From contig NZ_RBXJ01000001.1 in assembly GCF_003635115.1 (NCBI RefSeq), positions 1,178,001-1,242,000 of the forward strand: DNA of 64,000 bases, given 5' to 3'. Of the stretch, positions 34,056 to 43,239 are shown piece by piece. The notes below the pieces were generated by a model. That model was not told the origin of the DNA and did not search any database. It saw only the letters and a program-made list of their open reading frames with translations. Position numbers and translations under genes: made by a program. Numbering within the stretch: the first letter of the stretch is position 1; the number at the start of each line of letters is the position of its first letter. This DNA comes from Microbacterium sp. AG1240. Its GTDB lineage: Bacteria; Actinomycetota; Actinomycetes; Actinomycetales; Microbacteriaceae.

Positions 34056-36536
34056 TCAGGATTCGCGAACGACCTCGTCGGGCCGCTTATCGGGCCGCAG
34101 GCCCCGCCATCGCGCCTGACGCAGGATGCCCCCCGGGGTGAACTCCGCGAACTCCACCTCGCCGACGAGTTCGGGTCGCACCCACAGGGCGTCGGAGGCA
34201 TCGGCGGCCGGCACGTCGACGAACGGCACCGCGGTCGTGCGCAACGGTTGCAGCACCTCTTCGAGGCGGGCGATCGTCGATTCGCTGAAGCCCGAGCCGA
34301 CCCGGCCCGCGTAGGCGAGTCCGCCGGGTGCAGGGACCCCGACGAGCAACGATCCGATCGATCCCGAGCGCCCGCCCTTACCCGGTCGGATGCCGCCGAT
34401 CACGACCTCCTGCGTGCGGGTGAGCTTGACCTTGAGCCACTCTTCCGACCGCACTCCACGGCGGTACCGCGATCGCGGATCTTTCAGCATCACGCCCTCG
34501 AGACCGAACAGCTCGCTCGTCTCGAGGGCCGCGTCGAGGTCGTCGAAGACGGGGGGAAGCACCACCGGGTCGCGGGCACCCTCGGCCAGGGACTCCAGGA
34601 TGCGGCGGCGCTCGGCGAGGGGCGATCCGGCGGTGTCTTCGCCGCGGAACGACAGCACGTCGAACAGGTAGAGCTTCACCGGGGTGCGCGGTGCTTCCCG
34701 GGCGATCTCGCGGGTTTTCTGCAGATTCATGCGGGCCTGGAGGAGCGGGAAGCTGGGACGGCCCTTCTCGTCGAGGGCGACGATCTCGCCGTCGATCACC
34801 GCGGGATCGGGTCCGAGTCCCAGGTCGGAGGTGCTGAGCTCGGGATACTTCGCGGTGATGTCTGCGCCACTGCGGGCGCGCAGCCGCAGACGCGAGCCGT
34901 CCCACAGACCGATGGCGCGCACGCCGTCCCATTTCATCTCCACCCAGGGGTGCCCGTCGATGGCCCAGCGCCGCGCCGCATCGCGGGCGAGGCCGCGGGT
35001 CGCCGAGGTCGCGATCATCGGGGCAAGGTCCGAGGCCGGGGGAGTCGTCTGTGTCACCGGCCCGTGATCGTGGGGTCGCTCGTCGTCGTCGGTCTCATCG
35101 ACGGGCACGACGGGTTGGCCTTCGGGCTGAGGGCGGCCCGCCGCATCCGTCTTCATCCGATGCAGCAACCACGTCGATTTGGCCCCCGTGCCGTCGGTGC
35201 GGATGAGGGCGAGGCGCACGCGGCCCAGAGGACCGCCCGCTCGGCCCTCGAGGGTGAAGATGATCTCGTCGTCGCGCCACTTCTCGAGCTCGTAGCGGCC
35301 TTCGTCCCAGATGGTCATCGTGCCCGCGCCGTACTCGCCCGCCGGGATCGAGCCCGAGAAGGCGGCGTACTCCATCGGGTGGTCCTCGGTCTGCACCGCC
35401 AGATTGTTGCGGCTCGCGCTCGGGGGCACGCCCTTCGGCACCGCCCAGCTGGCGAGAACGCCGTCGCGCTCGAGCCGAAGATCCCAGTGCAGGCGCGTGG
35501 CGTGATGCTCCTGGATGACGAAGACGGGAAGGCCCTCGGATGCTGCGGCGCCGAGCGGATTCGACGGCACCGGTTCGGGCGTCTTGCCGGCGGCGCGCAT
35601 GGAGATGTACTCCGACAGAGGACCGGTGTCGGCATGCCGGGCCCCCGCGCGGAAGCCGAGGTCGGCCATCGGATCGCCGGCATCCGCCACGCGGGCCAGC
35701 ACCTCGTCGAACTGCAGGTGGCGCAGGGCGGGATCGTCGAGCTCCTCCCACGTGCGGGGCGCGGCGACCGTCGGATGCGTGCGACCTCGCAGCGAGTAGG
35801 GGGCGATCGTGGTCTTCGCGCCGTTGTTCTGGCTCCAGTCGATGAAGACCTTGCCGGGTCGCACCGCTTTCGCCATCTGGCTGACGACGAGCTCGGGATG
35901 GTCGGCCTCGATCGCGCGGGCGAGTTCTTTCGCCAGCGCCGTGATCGCATCGCTGGACTGATCGCCCGGGAGCGGTGCGTAGAGATGGATCCCTTTGCTG
36001 CCGCTCGTCACCGGAAGAGCCTCGAGCCCCATGCCGCCGAGGATGGCCTTCGCCCACCGGGCGACCTCGGCGCACTCGGCGAGCCCGGTACCGGGTCCGG
36101 GGTCGAGGTCGAGCACGAGCCGGTCGGCCGGCCCCCTGTCGCCGTCCGGCGCGAACCGCCACTGCGGCACGTGAAGCTCGAGGCTGGCGACCTGGGCGAG
36201 GTAGACGAGGGTGGCGCGCTCCGTGACGAGCGGATAGTCCTTGGCGCCGGTGGAGTGATCGATCGCGCGCCGCGCGACCCACGACGGTGTCCCGGCCTCG
36301 AGGTCTTTCGCGAAGAACGACATCCCCGGGTGCTCGTCGGTGCCCACGCCGTCGGGCCACCGCTTGCGCGTGACGGGGCGGCCGGCGACGTGGGGGATGA
36401 GGAACGGTGCGATGCGGCTGTAGTAGTCGATCACCTCGCCCTTGGTGGTGCCCGTCTCGGGGTAGAGCACCTTGTCGAGGTTGGTGATGCGCAGGCGGCG
36501 GCCGTCGATCCGCACCGTCTGCTCGCCGCCCGCCAT
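34056..36536 (-). CDS. ligD: Multifunctional ATP-dependent DNA ligase LigD (polymerase-phosphoesterase-ligase)
   Basis: An 826-residue non-homologous end-joining enzyme with three domains in mycobacterial order. Residues 1 to about 300 are the primase-like polymerase (LVLDLDPGPGT with the D-x-D metal site, and SGSKGIHLY). About 335-480 is the 3'-phosphoesterase (HHATRLHWDLRLE). From about 505 on is the ligase, whose nucleophile Lys is in VEMKWDGVRAIG near residue 534, with ALDEKGRPSFPLLQ and LKVKLTRTQEVVIGG later. The ATG at 36536 is preferred over upstream in-frame codons that would run through the intergenic palindrome. Divergent from ku. Confidence 0.95.
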   Translation of the reverse strand: MAGGEQTVRIDGRRLRITNLDKVLYPETGTTKGEVIDYYSRIAPFLIPHVAGRPVTRKRWPDGVGTDEHPGMSFFAKDLEAGTPSWVARRAIDHSTGAKDYPLVTERATLVYLAQVASLELHVPQWRFAPDGDRGPADRLVLDLDPGPGTGLAECAEVARWAKAILGGMGLEALPVTSGSKGIHLYAPLPGDQSSDAITALAKELARAIEADHPELVVSQMAKAVRPGKVFIDWSQNNGAKTTIAPYSLRGRTHPTVAAPRTWEELDDPALRHLQFDEVLARVADAGDPMADLGFRAGARHADTGPLSEYISMRAAGKTPEPVPSNPLGAAASEGLPVFVIQEHHATRLHWDLRLERDGVLASWAVPKGVPPSASRNNLAVQTEDHPMEYAAFSGSIPAGEYGAGTMTIWDEGRYELEKWRDDEIIFTLEGRAGGPLGRVRLALIRTDGTGAKSTWLLHRMKTDAAGRPQPEGQPVVPVDETDDDERPHDHGPVTQTTPPASDLAPMIATSATRGLARDAARRWAIDGHPWVEMKWDGVRAIGLWDGSRLRLRARSGADITAKYPELSTSDLGLGPDPAVIDGEIVALDEKGRPSFPLLQARMNLQKTREIAREAPRTPVKLYLFDVLSFRGEDTAGSPLAERRRILESLAEGARDPVVLPPVFDDLDAALETSELFGLEGVMLKDPRSRYRRGVRSEEWLKVKLTRTQEVVIGGIRPGKGGRSGSIGSLLVGVPAPGGLAYAGRVGSGFSESTIARLEEVLQPLRTTAVPFVDVPAADASDALWVRPELVGEVEFAEFTPGGILRQARWRGLRPDKRPDEVVRES

Positions 36537-36605
36537 GCGTCCACGGTAGCCCCGCCGCAGCATCCGCCCCTCGCGGCCCACGATGCGTCGCCCCTTTTCG
36601 TCCGT

Positions 36606-36687
36606 ACTCAGGATGAGACGAGAGGCCCGCGGGTCGGACGCCGGAAATCCGGGCCGCCCCGGGCCGTGCCGGGTTCTCATCCTGAGT
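36606..36687. repeat. Intergenic palindromic element (CTCAGGATGA family) between ligD and ku
   Basis: The 13-nt arms (36606-36618 and 36675-36687) are perfect inverted copies, ACTCAGGATGAGA and its complement, enclosing a GC-rich 56-nt interior. The arm sequence recurs at 60.3 kb, so the element looks dispersed. It is in the 253-nt gap between the two divergent NHEJ genes. Confidence 0.75.
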
Positions 36688-36789
36688 TCGTGCAGAGCGA
36701 CGGCGCGCACCCGCCCAGTTTGAAGGCGCGGGCCGACGGGCGACGCAAGGGGATAGCCGTGACGGGTGTGACTGCTGTTCACTGGGACC

Positions 36790-37662
36790 ATGAGGGCGAT
36801 TTGGAAGGGCGCGTTGACGTTCGGGCTGGTGAACGTGCCGGTGAAGGTCTACTCGGCCACCGAGGACCACGACGTCTCGCTGCACCAGGTGCACAACAAA
36901 GACGGCGGGCGCATCCGCTACCAGCGCATCTGCGAGATCGACGGCGAGGTGGTGCCGTTCGCCGACATCGACAAGGCGTACGACGATGGCGAGCAGACGG
37001 TGGTGCTCACGAAGGACGACTTCGACGCGCTGCCGTCGGAGAAGAGCCGCGAGATCGACGTGGTGGAGTTCGTGCCGAGCGAGCAGGTCGACCCGCTCAT
37101 CCTCGACAAGGCCTACTACCTCGAGCCCGACTCCACCTCGCCCAAGGCCTATGTGCTCCTGCGCAAGACCCTCGAGCAGACCGAGCGCACGGCGATCGTG
37201 CGCTTCTCCCTCCGCCAGAAGACGCGTCTGGCCGCGCTTCGTGTGCGCGGCGACGTGCTGGTGCTGCAGACGCTGCTGTGGGCCGATGAGGTGCGTGAGG
37301 CGTCGTTCTCGTCCCTCGACGAATCGGTGCGGATCTCGGCGAAAGAGCTCGAGATGTCGGCATCGCTGGTGGAGAGCTTCGCGAAGGACTTCGACCCGGA
37401 GGAGTTCACCGACGACTACCAGGCCGAGTTGCGCACGCTGATCGACGCGAAGCTCGAGCAGGGCGACGCGCTCGACACCGCGGCGACGTTCGGCGAGCAG
37501 GAAGAAGCATCCGACGGGGGAGAGGTCATCGACCTCATGGAGGCCCTGCGTGCGAGCGTCGAGCGCAGCCGGGCCGCGCGCGGCGGGTCGAGCGACGAGA
37601 AGAAGTCGCCGGAGAAGAAGCCGGCCGCGAAGAAGACCGCGGCGAAGAAGAAGGCTTCCTAA
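36790..37662 (+). CDS. ku: NHEJ DNA end-binding protein Ku
   Basis: A 290-residue bacterial Ku that forms a homodimeric ring on double-strand ends and recruits LigD. The family start AIWKGALTFGLVNVPVKVYS and the central RIRYQRICEIDGEVV are intact. The tail after residue 255 is Lys/Ala-rich (KKPAAKKTAAKKK), as in Ku proteins with DNA-binding C-terminal extensions. ATG start; divergent from ligD. Confidence 0.97.
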   Translation: MRAIWKGALTFGLVNVPVKVYSATEDHDVSLHQVHNKDGGRIRYQRICEIDGEVVPFADIDKAYDDGEQTVVLTKDDFDALPSEKSREIDVVEFVPSEQVDPLILDKAYYLEPDSTSPKAYVLLRKTLEQTERTAIVRFSLRQKTRLAALRVRGDVLVLQTLLWADEVREASFSSLDESVRISAKELEMSASLVESFAKDFDPEEFTDDYQAELRTLIDAKLEQGDALDTAATFGEQEEASDGGEVIDLMEALRASVERSRAARGGSSDEKKSPEKKPAAKKTAAKKKAS

Positions 37663-37681
37663 GGGCGCGGATGCTGCGGCG

Positions 37682-38464
37682 TCAGGCCTTCGGCGCGTCG
37701 CCGTCGGTGGGGGTGTGCCGGCCGTGCTCGACGACGTCCTCGTCGAGGGCGAGTTCCTGCGCCTCGGCGCGGTCGGTCACCGCGTCGCCCGCGCGCTCCG
37801 CCTTCTTCGCCTGAGCGCGCTCGCGCAGGAAGTTGAAGGCGATGAACAGCGCCGTGCCGGCGACCGCGATCAGCAGGAACACGTCGATGTACTCGGCGAC
37901 GAACTCACCCACGCCCGGGATCAAGCTGATGAGGAAGCCGAAGATCGTGAGGCCGAAACCCCAGATCACGGCCCCGATGAAGTTGTAGAGGGTGTACTTC
38001 CACTTGTTCATGTGACCGACGCCCGCGGCGATCGGTGCGAACGTGCGGACGATCGGCACGAAGCGAGCCAGGATCACCGTGGCCGCGCCGAAACGCTCGA
38101 AGAACTCGTTGGTGCGTTCGACGTTCTTCCGGCTGAAGATGCCGGAATCTTTGCGCTCGAAGATCGCCGGCCCCGCCTTATGACCGATGAGGTAGCCGAC
38201 TTCCCCTCCGACGAACGCCGACAATCCGATGAGGAGGCCGACGATCCAGACGTTCACCCCGAAGACGCCGTGCGGGGGATGGGTCGTCGGGTTCGACAGA
38301 AGACCGGCGAGAACGAGCAGAGTGTCGCCGGGGAGCAGGAACCCGATCAGCAGGCCGGTCTCGGCGAAGATGATGAGGCACACCACGAGCAGGGCCCAGG
38401 GCCCCGCGGCGTCGATGATCGCAGCCGGATCGAGCCAGGGGATGAGCGCGGAATGCTGGATCAC
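37682..38464 (-). CDS. DedA/SNARE-associated family membrane protein
   Basis: A 260-residue DedA family protein (putative undecaprenyl-phosphate or lipid flippase). Conserved parts are FAETGLLIGFLLPGDTLL near the N-terminus and the central ARFVPIVRTFAPIAAGVGHM with the essential Arg residues. The last 50 residues are charged and cytoplasmic. The start is a GTG. Convergent with ku, 19 nt apart. Confidence 0.9.
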   Translation of the reverse strand: MIQHSALIPWLDPAAIIDAAGPWALLVVCLIIFAETGLLIGFLLPGDTLLVLAGLLSNPTTHPPHGVFGVNVWIVGLLIGLSAFVGGEVGYLIGHKAGPAIFERKDSGIFSRKNVERTNEFFERFGAATVILARFVPIVRTFAPIAAGVGHMNKWKYTLYNFIGAVIWGFGLTIFGFLISLIPGVGEFVAEYIDVFLLIAVAGTALFIAFNFLRERAQAKKAERAGDAVTDRAEAQELALDEDVVEHGRHTPTDGDAPKA

Positions 38465-38516
38465 GGGTGCCTCGGAGGTGTAGGGCCGATAGGTGGGTTG
38501 GCCGCTGGGGCCGTTG

Positions 38517-38598
38517 TGCGGAAGGGGGGACTTGAACCCCCACGCCCGAAGGCACAGGAACCTAAATCCTGCGTGTCTACCGATTTCACCACTCCCGC
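38517..38598 (-). tRNA. tRNA-Leu (TAG)
   Basis: An 82-nt class II tRNA on the minus strand. The anticodon loop TTTAGGT between CAGGA and TCCTG gives TAG, reading CUA/CUN leucine codons. A long variable arm follows (TGCCTTCGGGCG), then the T-loop GGTTCAAGTCC. The acceptor stem is GCGGGAG with CTTCCGC (one G-U pair). CCA is not encoded. Confidence 0.95.
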
Positions 38599-38725
38599 GG
38601 GTGCGATCAGTCTAAATGAGGCGGGTGCGCAGATATGGCGGGTGAATTCACGGCCAACGGCGCCGGCGCGAGACGCCGGAATCTTCGTCAGGCGCCGCCA
38701 CGCGCAGACGGCCCCGGGCCTTTTT

Positions 38726-38738
38726 TCAGGCAGCCTGA
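38726..38738. promoter_or_regulatory. Perfect short palindrome upstream of alcohol dehydrogenase
   Basis: TCAGGC-A-GCCTGA, 43 nt before the adh start and just after a T6 run. It sits where a repressor could act on the adh promoter. Function inferred only from symmetry and place. Confidence 0.4.
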
Positions 38739-38780
38739 GACACTGGTGGTCAGACAGTTCTCGATGAGGAGATGCGAACC

Positions 38781-39911
38781 ATGGCCGATACGAAACGGAT
38801 GATGCGGGCGGCGGTGCTGCGCGATGACGCGGCGGCACTGGAAGTGATGGACATTCCCGTTCCGGTCGCGCGTGCGGGTGAGGCTCTCGTGAAGATCATC
38901 GCGTGCGGTGTCTGCCACACCGATCTCCACGTCATGAAGGGTGAGGTCGCGTTCCCCCGTCCCGCGGTGCTCGGCCATGAGATCACGGGAACCATCGTGT
39001 CGCTGGGCGAGGGCACGACCGACACGCGCGGGCTGTCGCAAGGCGACACCGTCGTGGGCGCGTTCATCATGCCGTGCACCGAGTGCCGGTACTGCCTGCA
39101 GGGTCGCGACGACATGTGCGAGAACTTCTTCGCCCAGAACCGCCTGCGCGGAACGCTCTACGACGGCGAGAGCCGGCTGAGCCTCGATGACGGGTCGTTC
39201 CTGGCGATGTACTCGATGGGCGGCCTGGCCGAGTACTCGGTCGTGCCGCTGTCGGCTCTTGCGCCGCTGCCCGAGAGCCTCGATCCGGTGACCTCGTCGG
39301 TGCTCGGGTGTGCGGCGTTCACCGCCTACGGCGCCGTGCGCCGGGCCGGCGCGCTGATCGAGGGTCAGTCGGTGGCCGTGGTGGCCGTCGGGGGCATCGG
39401 CAGCGGGGTGATCCAGGTCGCAGCCGCCTCGGGGGCCTACCCCGTCATCGCGATCGACGTCGCGGACGACAAGCTCGACGCCGCACTCGCGCTGGGGGCC
39501 ACGCACGCGGTCAACTCCCGCGAGAACGACGTCGCGGCCGCGGTGCGCGAGATCACCGACGGCCGCGGGGTCGACATCGCCTTCGAGGCCCTTGGCCGCC
39601 CCGAGACCTTCCGTCAGGCCGTCTCCCTGCTGGCCGACGGCGGACGGATGGTCGCGATCGGGATCGCCGCGGGCAACGCCTCCGCCGAGGTCGAGATCAC
39701 ACCGCTGGTGCGCCGCGGATACACGATCACGGGTTCGTTCGGCGCCCGCACCCGAGAAGACCTTCCCGCCGTCGTCGACCTCGCCGCGAACGGCGGTTTC
39801 GATGCCGATCGTCTCGTGACGCGGCGCTATGCGCTCGCCGACGTCGACCAGGCGTATCAGGCGCTCGCACGCGGCGAGATCACCGGGCGCGCGGTCATCG
39901 TGATGGGGTGA
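38781..39911 (+). CDS. Zinc-dependent medium-chain alcohol dehydrogenase
   Basis: A 376-residue MDR dehydrogenase. Catalytic zinc ligands are in CGVCHTDLHVMKG and VLGHEITG; the structural zinc Cys set is CTECRYCLQGRDDMC. The NAD(P)-binding fold is VVAVGGIGSGVIQ. The ATG at 38781 with AGGAG 9 nt before is preferred over the one at 38772, which overlaps that site. The substrate is unknown. It stands alone between a tRNA and the tad operon. Confidence 0.9.
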   Translation: MADTKRMMRAAVLRDDAAALEVMDIPVPVARAGEALVKIIACGVCHTDLHVMKGEVAFPRPAVLGHEITGTIVSLGEGTTDTRGLSQGDTVVGAFIMPCTECRYCLQGRDDMCENFFAQNRLRGTLYDGESRLSLDDGSFLAMYSMGGLAEYSVVPLSALAPLPESLDPVTSSVLGCAAFTAYGAVRRAGALIEGQSVAVVAVGGIGSGVIQVAAASGAYPVIAIDVADDKLDAALALGATHAVNSRENDVAAAVREITDGRGVDIAFEALGRPETFRQAVSLLADGGRMVAIGIAAGNASAEVEITPLVRRGYTITGSFGARTREDLPAVVDLAANGGFDADRLVTRRYALADVDQAYQALARGEITGRAVIVMG

Positions 39912-40076
39912 CCTCGAGCCGTCTGCGAGTGGCCCGCGCGAACAGTAGCCCTGTCGCGTGCTCGGTTCTCGGGCCGGATGCCGACTGTGGATGACTTTCG
40001 TCCGTTCTGACGAGATGTCTGCGTGCTGTGGAGAACCGCCGTCAGCCTGGGCCGCATCGTTGCCAGGATGCTGGGC

Positions 40077-41234
40077 GTGAGCCTCGCCATCTCTTCCGGC
40101 ACCGCGACAGCAGCTGTCGTCGAGCGTGTGCGCGAGCGACTGCGCGCCGACGAGAGCGATCCGGCCCGTGATCCGGGGTACGCGGAGCGGGTGATCCGGT
40201 CCGAGGTGCGACGGCACAACGACTTCGCACTCGCCAGGGGCATCCCGCCTCTCGACGACGAGGGTGCGTGCGTGCGAGAGGTGCTCGCCCAGCTCACCGG
40301 GTACGGGCCGCTGCAGGCGTACCTCGACGACCCGACCGTCGAGGAGGTGTGGCTCAACGCGCCCGACCGGGTCTTCGTCGCGCGCGGCGGCGTGGCCGAG
40401 CGGGTGCCGGTCTCCCTCACCGACAGCGCGGTGAGAGACCTGGTCGAACGGATGCTGCACACGAGCGGTCGCCGCGTCGACCTCAGCCAACCTTTCGTCG
40501 ACGCGTCGCTCCCCGACGGGTCGCGGCTCCACGTCGTGATCCCCGACATCACGCGGCGGCACTGGGCCGTCAATATCCGCAAGTTCCTCCCGGCCTTCCG
40601 CGATGTGGGGCGTCTGGTCGAGACGGGGTCGCTCGCTCCGGAGGCCGCCGACCTGCTCGTCGATGCGATGCGGCAGGGGCGCAGCATCCTCGTGTCGGGG
40701 CCGACCCACGCGGGGAAGACGACGCTCCTCGCAGCGCTCGTTGCTGCCTCCGCCCGGTCGCAGCGCATCGTGACGGTCGAGGAGACGTTCGAGCTCGCCA
40801 TCGATGCGCCCGACCTCGTCGCCTTGCAGGGGCGCCAGCCGAGTCTCGAGGGCGGGGGAGAAGTGACGCTGCGGCGCCTGGTGAAAGAGGCGCTGCGCAT
40901 GCGCCCCGACCGGGTCGTGGTCGGCGAGGTGAGAGATGCCGAGGCGCTCGATCTGCTGCTCGCCCTCAACACGGGTGTGCCGGGGGCGGCCACGATCCAC
41001 GCGAACTCCGCGGCGGAGGCCCTGGCGAAGCTCGCCGCCCTGCCGCTCCTGGCCGGACGCAACATCGACGCGCAGTTCGTGCTCTCGGCCGTCGCCCGGT
41101 CGGTGCATCTCGTCGCGCACTGCGGCCGCGATGCGCGCGGCCGGCGTCGGGTGCTCGAGATCGTCACGCCGACCGGGCGGCTGGTGGGCGACGCCGCCGA
41201 GGTGCGGTCGCTGTACAGGGCGGGTCGATCGTGA
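40077..41234 (+). CDS. tadA: TadA/CpaF-type secretion ATPase of the Flp pilus
   Basis: A 385-residue type II/IV secretion ATPase that powers Flp pilus assembly. N-terminal GYGPLQAYLDDPTVEEVWLN is the family marker. Walker A is SGPTHAGKTTLLAAL, the Walker B/His box RMRPDRVVVGEVRDAEALDL and GAATIHANSA. Start choice is weak: GTG 40077, ATG 40068 and GTG 40023 are all in frame; CCAGGA lies 9 nt before 40077. Its stop overlaps tadB by 4 nt. First gene of a seven-gene operon. Confidence 0.9.
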   Translation: MSLAISSGTATAAVVERVRERLRADESDPARDPGYAERVIRSEVRRHNDFALARGIPPLDDEGACVREVLAQLTGYGPLQAYLDDPTVEEVWLNAPDRVFVARGGVAERVPVSLTDSAVRDLVERMLHTSGRRVDLSQPFVDASLPDGSRLHVVIPDITRRHWAVNIRKFLPAFRDVGRLVETGSLAPEAADLLVDAMRQGRSILVSGPTHAGKTTLLAALVAASARSQRIVTVEETFELAIDAPDLVALQGRQPSLEGGGEVTLRRLVKEALRMRPDRVVVGEVRDAEALDLLLALNTGVPGAATIHANSAAEALAKLAALPLLAGRNIDAQFVLSAVARSVHLVAHCGRDARGRRRVLEIVTPTGRLVGDAAEVRSLYRAGRS

Positions 41235-42088
41235 CGCTCGTGCTGGGGGCGCTCCTGGCCGGCGGGATGCTGCTGGTCGCGTCGCCCTGGCTATGGCCGA
41301 GCGGGCAGGCACCGTCGGCCCCGGAGCCGGACGGCGCGCTCCTGCGGCTGCTCGAGTCGGCGGGGTTCGCGTCGGTGCGACCGCGCGTGGTCGTCGTGCT
41401 GGGCACGGTCTTCGCTCTGGTCGCGGCGGCCATCGTGTGGCTGGTGACGGCCGTGCCCGCACTCAGCGTCATCGCGGGCGCTGCCGCTGCCGTCGCTCCG
41501 CTGATGTGGCTGCGCGCCCGGCGCACACGACTGCTGCGCACTCGCCGCGCGCTCTGGCCCGACGTGTGTGATCTGCTCATCGCATCGGTGAGGGCCGGAA
41601 TGTCGTTGCCCGACGCCGTGGCCAGCCTGGCGGTGTCCGCCCCGCCCCCGCTTCGGCCCGCGTTCGCCGCATTCGGTAGCGACATGGCAGCATCCGGCCA
41701 CTTCGACTCCAGCGCAACGCGCCTGAAGACGGCGCTGTCCGATCCGGTCGCCGACCGCATCATCGAGACCCTGCGGATGGCGCGTCAGGTCGGCGGCACC
41801 GAGCTGACGGTGGTGCTGCGTGCGCTCGCCGGTTCGGTGCGCGCCGATGCGGCTCTCCGCGGCGAGGTCGAGGCGAAGCAGTCGTGGATCCGCGGGGCGG
41901 CCGTGCTCGGGGTCGTCGCGCCCTGGGTGATCCTCGTGCTGTTGGCGCTGCGCCCCGAGGGGTCTCGCGCCTATGCCAGTGGCGAAGGGGTCGGGCTCAT
42001 CCTGGCCGGAGCGGTCGTGTCGGTGGTGGCGTTCCGCGTGATGCTGCGCATCGGTCGGCTCCCGGAACCTCGGCGGTGGTTCGGATGA
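41231..42088 (+). CDS. tadB: TadB, Flp pilus platform protein (T2SF family)
   Basis: A 285-residue membrane protein. An N-terminal helix and a pair of helices around residues 55-95 come before the T2SF domain, which has LWPDVCDLLIASVRAGMSLP followed by a C-terminal pair of helices (VLGVVAPWVILVLLAL). GTG start overlapping the tadA stop and ATGA overlap with tadC show tight coupling. Confidence 0.87.
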   Translation: MTLVLGALLAGGMLLVASPWLWPSGQAPSAPEPDGALLRLLESAGFASVRPRVVVVLGTVFALVAAAIVWLVTAVPALSVIAGAAAAVAPLMWLRARRTRLLRTRRALWPDVCDLLIASVRAGMSLPDAVASLAVSAPPPLRPAFAAFGSDMAASGHFDSSATRLKTALSDPVADRIIETLRMARQVGGTELTVVLRALAGSVRADAALRGEVEAKQSWIRGAAVLGVVAPWVILVLLALRPEGSRAYASGEGVGLILAGAVVSVVAFRVMLRIGRLPEPRRWFG

Positions 42089-43014
42089 GCCCCGGGCTGC
42101 TCACAGAGACGGCCCTCGCGGTGCTGCTCGGAGGTGCGTTCGGGGTGGGGGTGTGCCTCCTCGTCTCACTCGCCCCGCGCGTGAGCGCGCCGAGCCTTTC
42201 TCGCCGTATCGCTCCCTACATCCGCGACGTCGTCGACCCGCGCGGTCTCGGCCCGGCCCAGCCTCCGACCGCAGGACTGCGAGGGGCGTGGGATGACGCG
42301 CTCACCCGACTCGGCCGCATGCTCGGTGGGGCGGAGGCCGTGCAGCACCGCATCGACCAGGCCGGCCGGGTGACGGATGCTGCGGGGTTCCGCGCACGTC
42401 AGATGGTGTGGTCGCTCGCCGGACTCGGCGCGGGTGGGGGCGTCGTCGTGCTCCTGGCCGTGGCGGGCACGCTCACGCCCCCTGCGGGTCTCGTGCCCGT
42501 CGCGGCTGCCGTGACCACCGCGATGGCGTGCGACGCTCGCCTCACGGGCGCGGCTCGGGCTCGCGTGCGGCGGATCGAGGAAGAGCTCCCCACGGTGCTC
42601 GACTTCCTCGCCCTGTGCCTCGCGGCGGGCGAGGGGATCCTCGACTCGCTCCGGCGGGTGGGGGAGATCGGCTCGGGGGAGCTGACCCCGGAGTTCCGCC
42701 GCACGGTGCTCGACGTCGGGACGGGATCGCCCCTGCCCGAAGCGCTCACGGCGCTCAGTCGCCGCATCCGCATCCCGGCCGTCTCGCGATCGATCGACCA
42801 CATCGTGGCCGCGCTCGACCGCGGCGCCCCTCTCGCCGCCGTGCTGCAAGCCCAGGCCTTCGATGCGCGCGAAGACGCCAAGCGCACGCTCATCGAGCAG
42901 GCGGGTCGGAAGGAGATTCTCATGCTCGTGCCGCTGGTCTTCCTGATCCTCCCGCTGAGCGTGCTGTTCGCAGTGTTCCCGGGGATCTTCATGTTGCGGC
43001 TCGGAATCGGCTGA
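42085..43014 (+). CDS. tadC: TadC, Flp pilus platform protein (T2SF family)
   Basis: A 309-residue membrane protein with a T2SF domain (EELPTVLDFLALCLAAGEGI, typical of TadC) and a C-terminal helix ILMLVPLVFLILPLSVLFAV. It should form the inner-membrane platform with TadB. ATG start overlaps the tadB stop. Confidence 0.87.
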   Translation: MSPGLLTETALAVLLGGAFGVGVCLLVSLAPRVSAPSLSRRIAPYIRDVVDPRGLGPAQPPTAGLRGAWDDALTRLGRMLGGAEAVQHRIDQAGRVTDAAGFRARQMVWSLAGLGAGGGVVVLLAVAGTLTPPAGLVPVAAAVTTAMACDARLTGAARARVRRIEEELPTVLDFLALCLAAGEGILDSLRRVGEIGSGELTPEFRRTVLDVGTGSPLPEALTALSRRIRIPAVSRSIDHIVAALDRGAPLAAVLQAQAFDAREDAKRTLIEQAGRKEILMLVPLVFLILPLSVLFAVFPGIFMLRLGIG

Positions 43015-43040
43015 TCGCCCACGCTCGGAAGGAGAACGAC

Positions 43041-43238
43041 ATGGATGCTGCGAAGGTGCTCGCGCGCAGACTGCGCACCGCCTGGGGAGACGCCCTCGAC
43101 GACGAGGCAGGAGACGTGCCCGGGTGGGTGCTGATCACGCTCATGACCGCGGGGCTCGTGGTGGTGATCTGGGCGCTCGCCGGGCCTGCGCTGGCCCAGC
43201 TGTTCGAGCAGGCGATCTCGCGCGTCTCGGGTCTCTGA
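43041..43238 (+). CDS. Flp-type small pilin candidate
   Basis: A 65-residue protein with a basic leader, acidic DDEAG, and one hydrophobic helix (VLITLMTAGLVVVIWALAG), the layout of an Flp pilin. A class III leader peptidase would cut after Gly24, but position +5 is Trp, not the usual Glu. An AAGGAG site lies 6 nt before ATG. Its place after tadC and before tadE supports the pilin call, with the odd +5 residue noted. Confidence 0.7.
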   Translation: MDAAKVLARRLRTAWGDALDDEAGDVPGWVLITLMTAGLVVVIWALAGPALAQLFEQAISRVSGL

Positions 43239-43239
43239 G

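Noticed and set aside
33963-37289. A 1108-codon open frame on the plus strand opposite ligD and across the ligD-ku gap
   Set aside because: It is a shadow of ligD and runs through the intergenic palindrome and into ku in the wrong frame; no motifs are seen.
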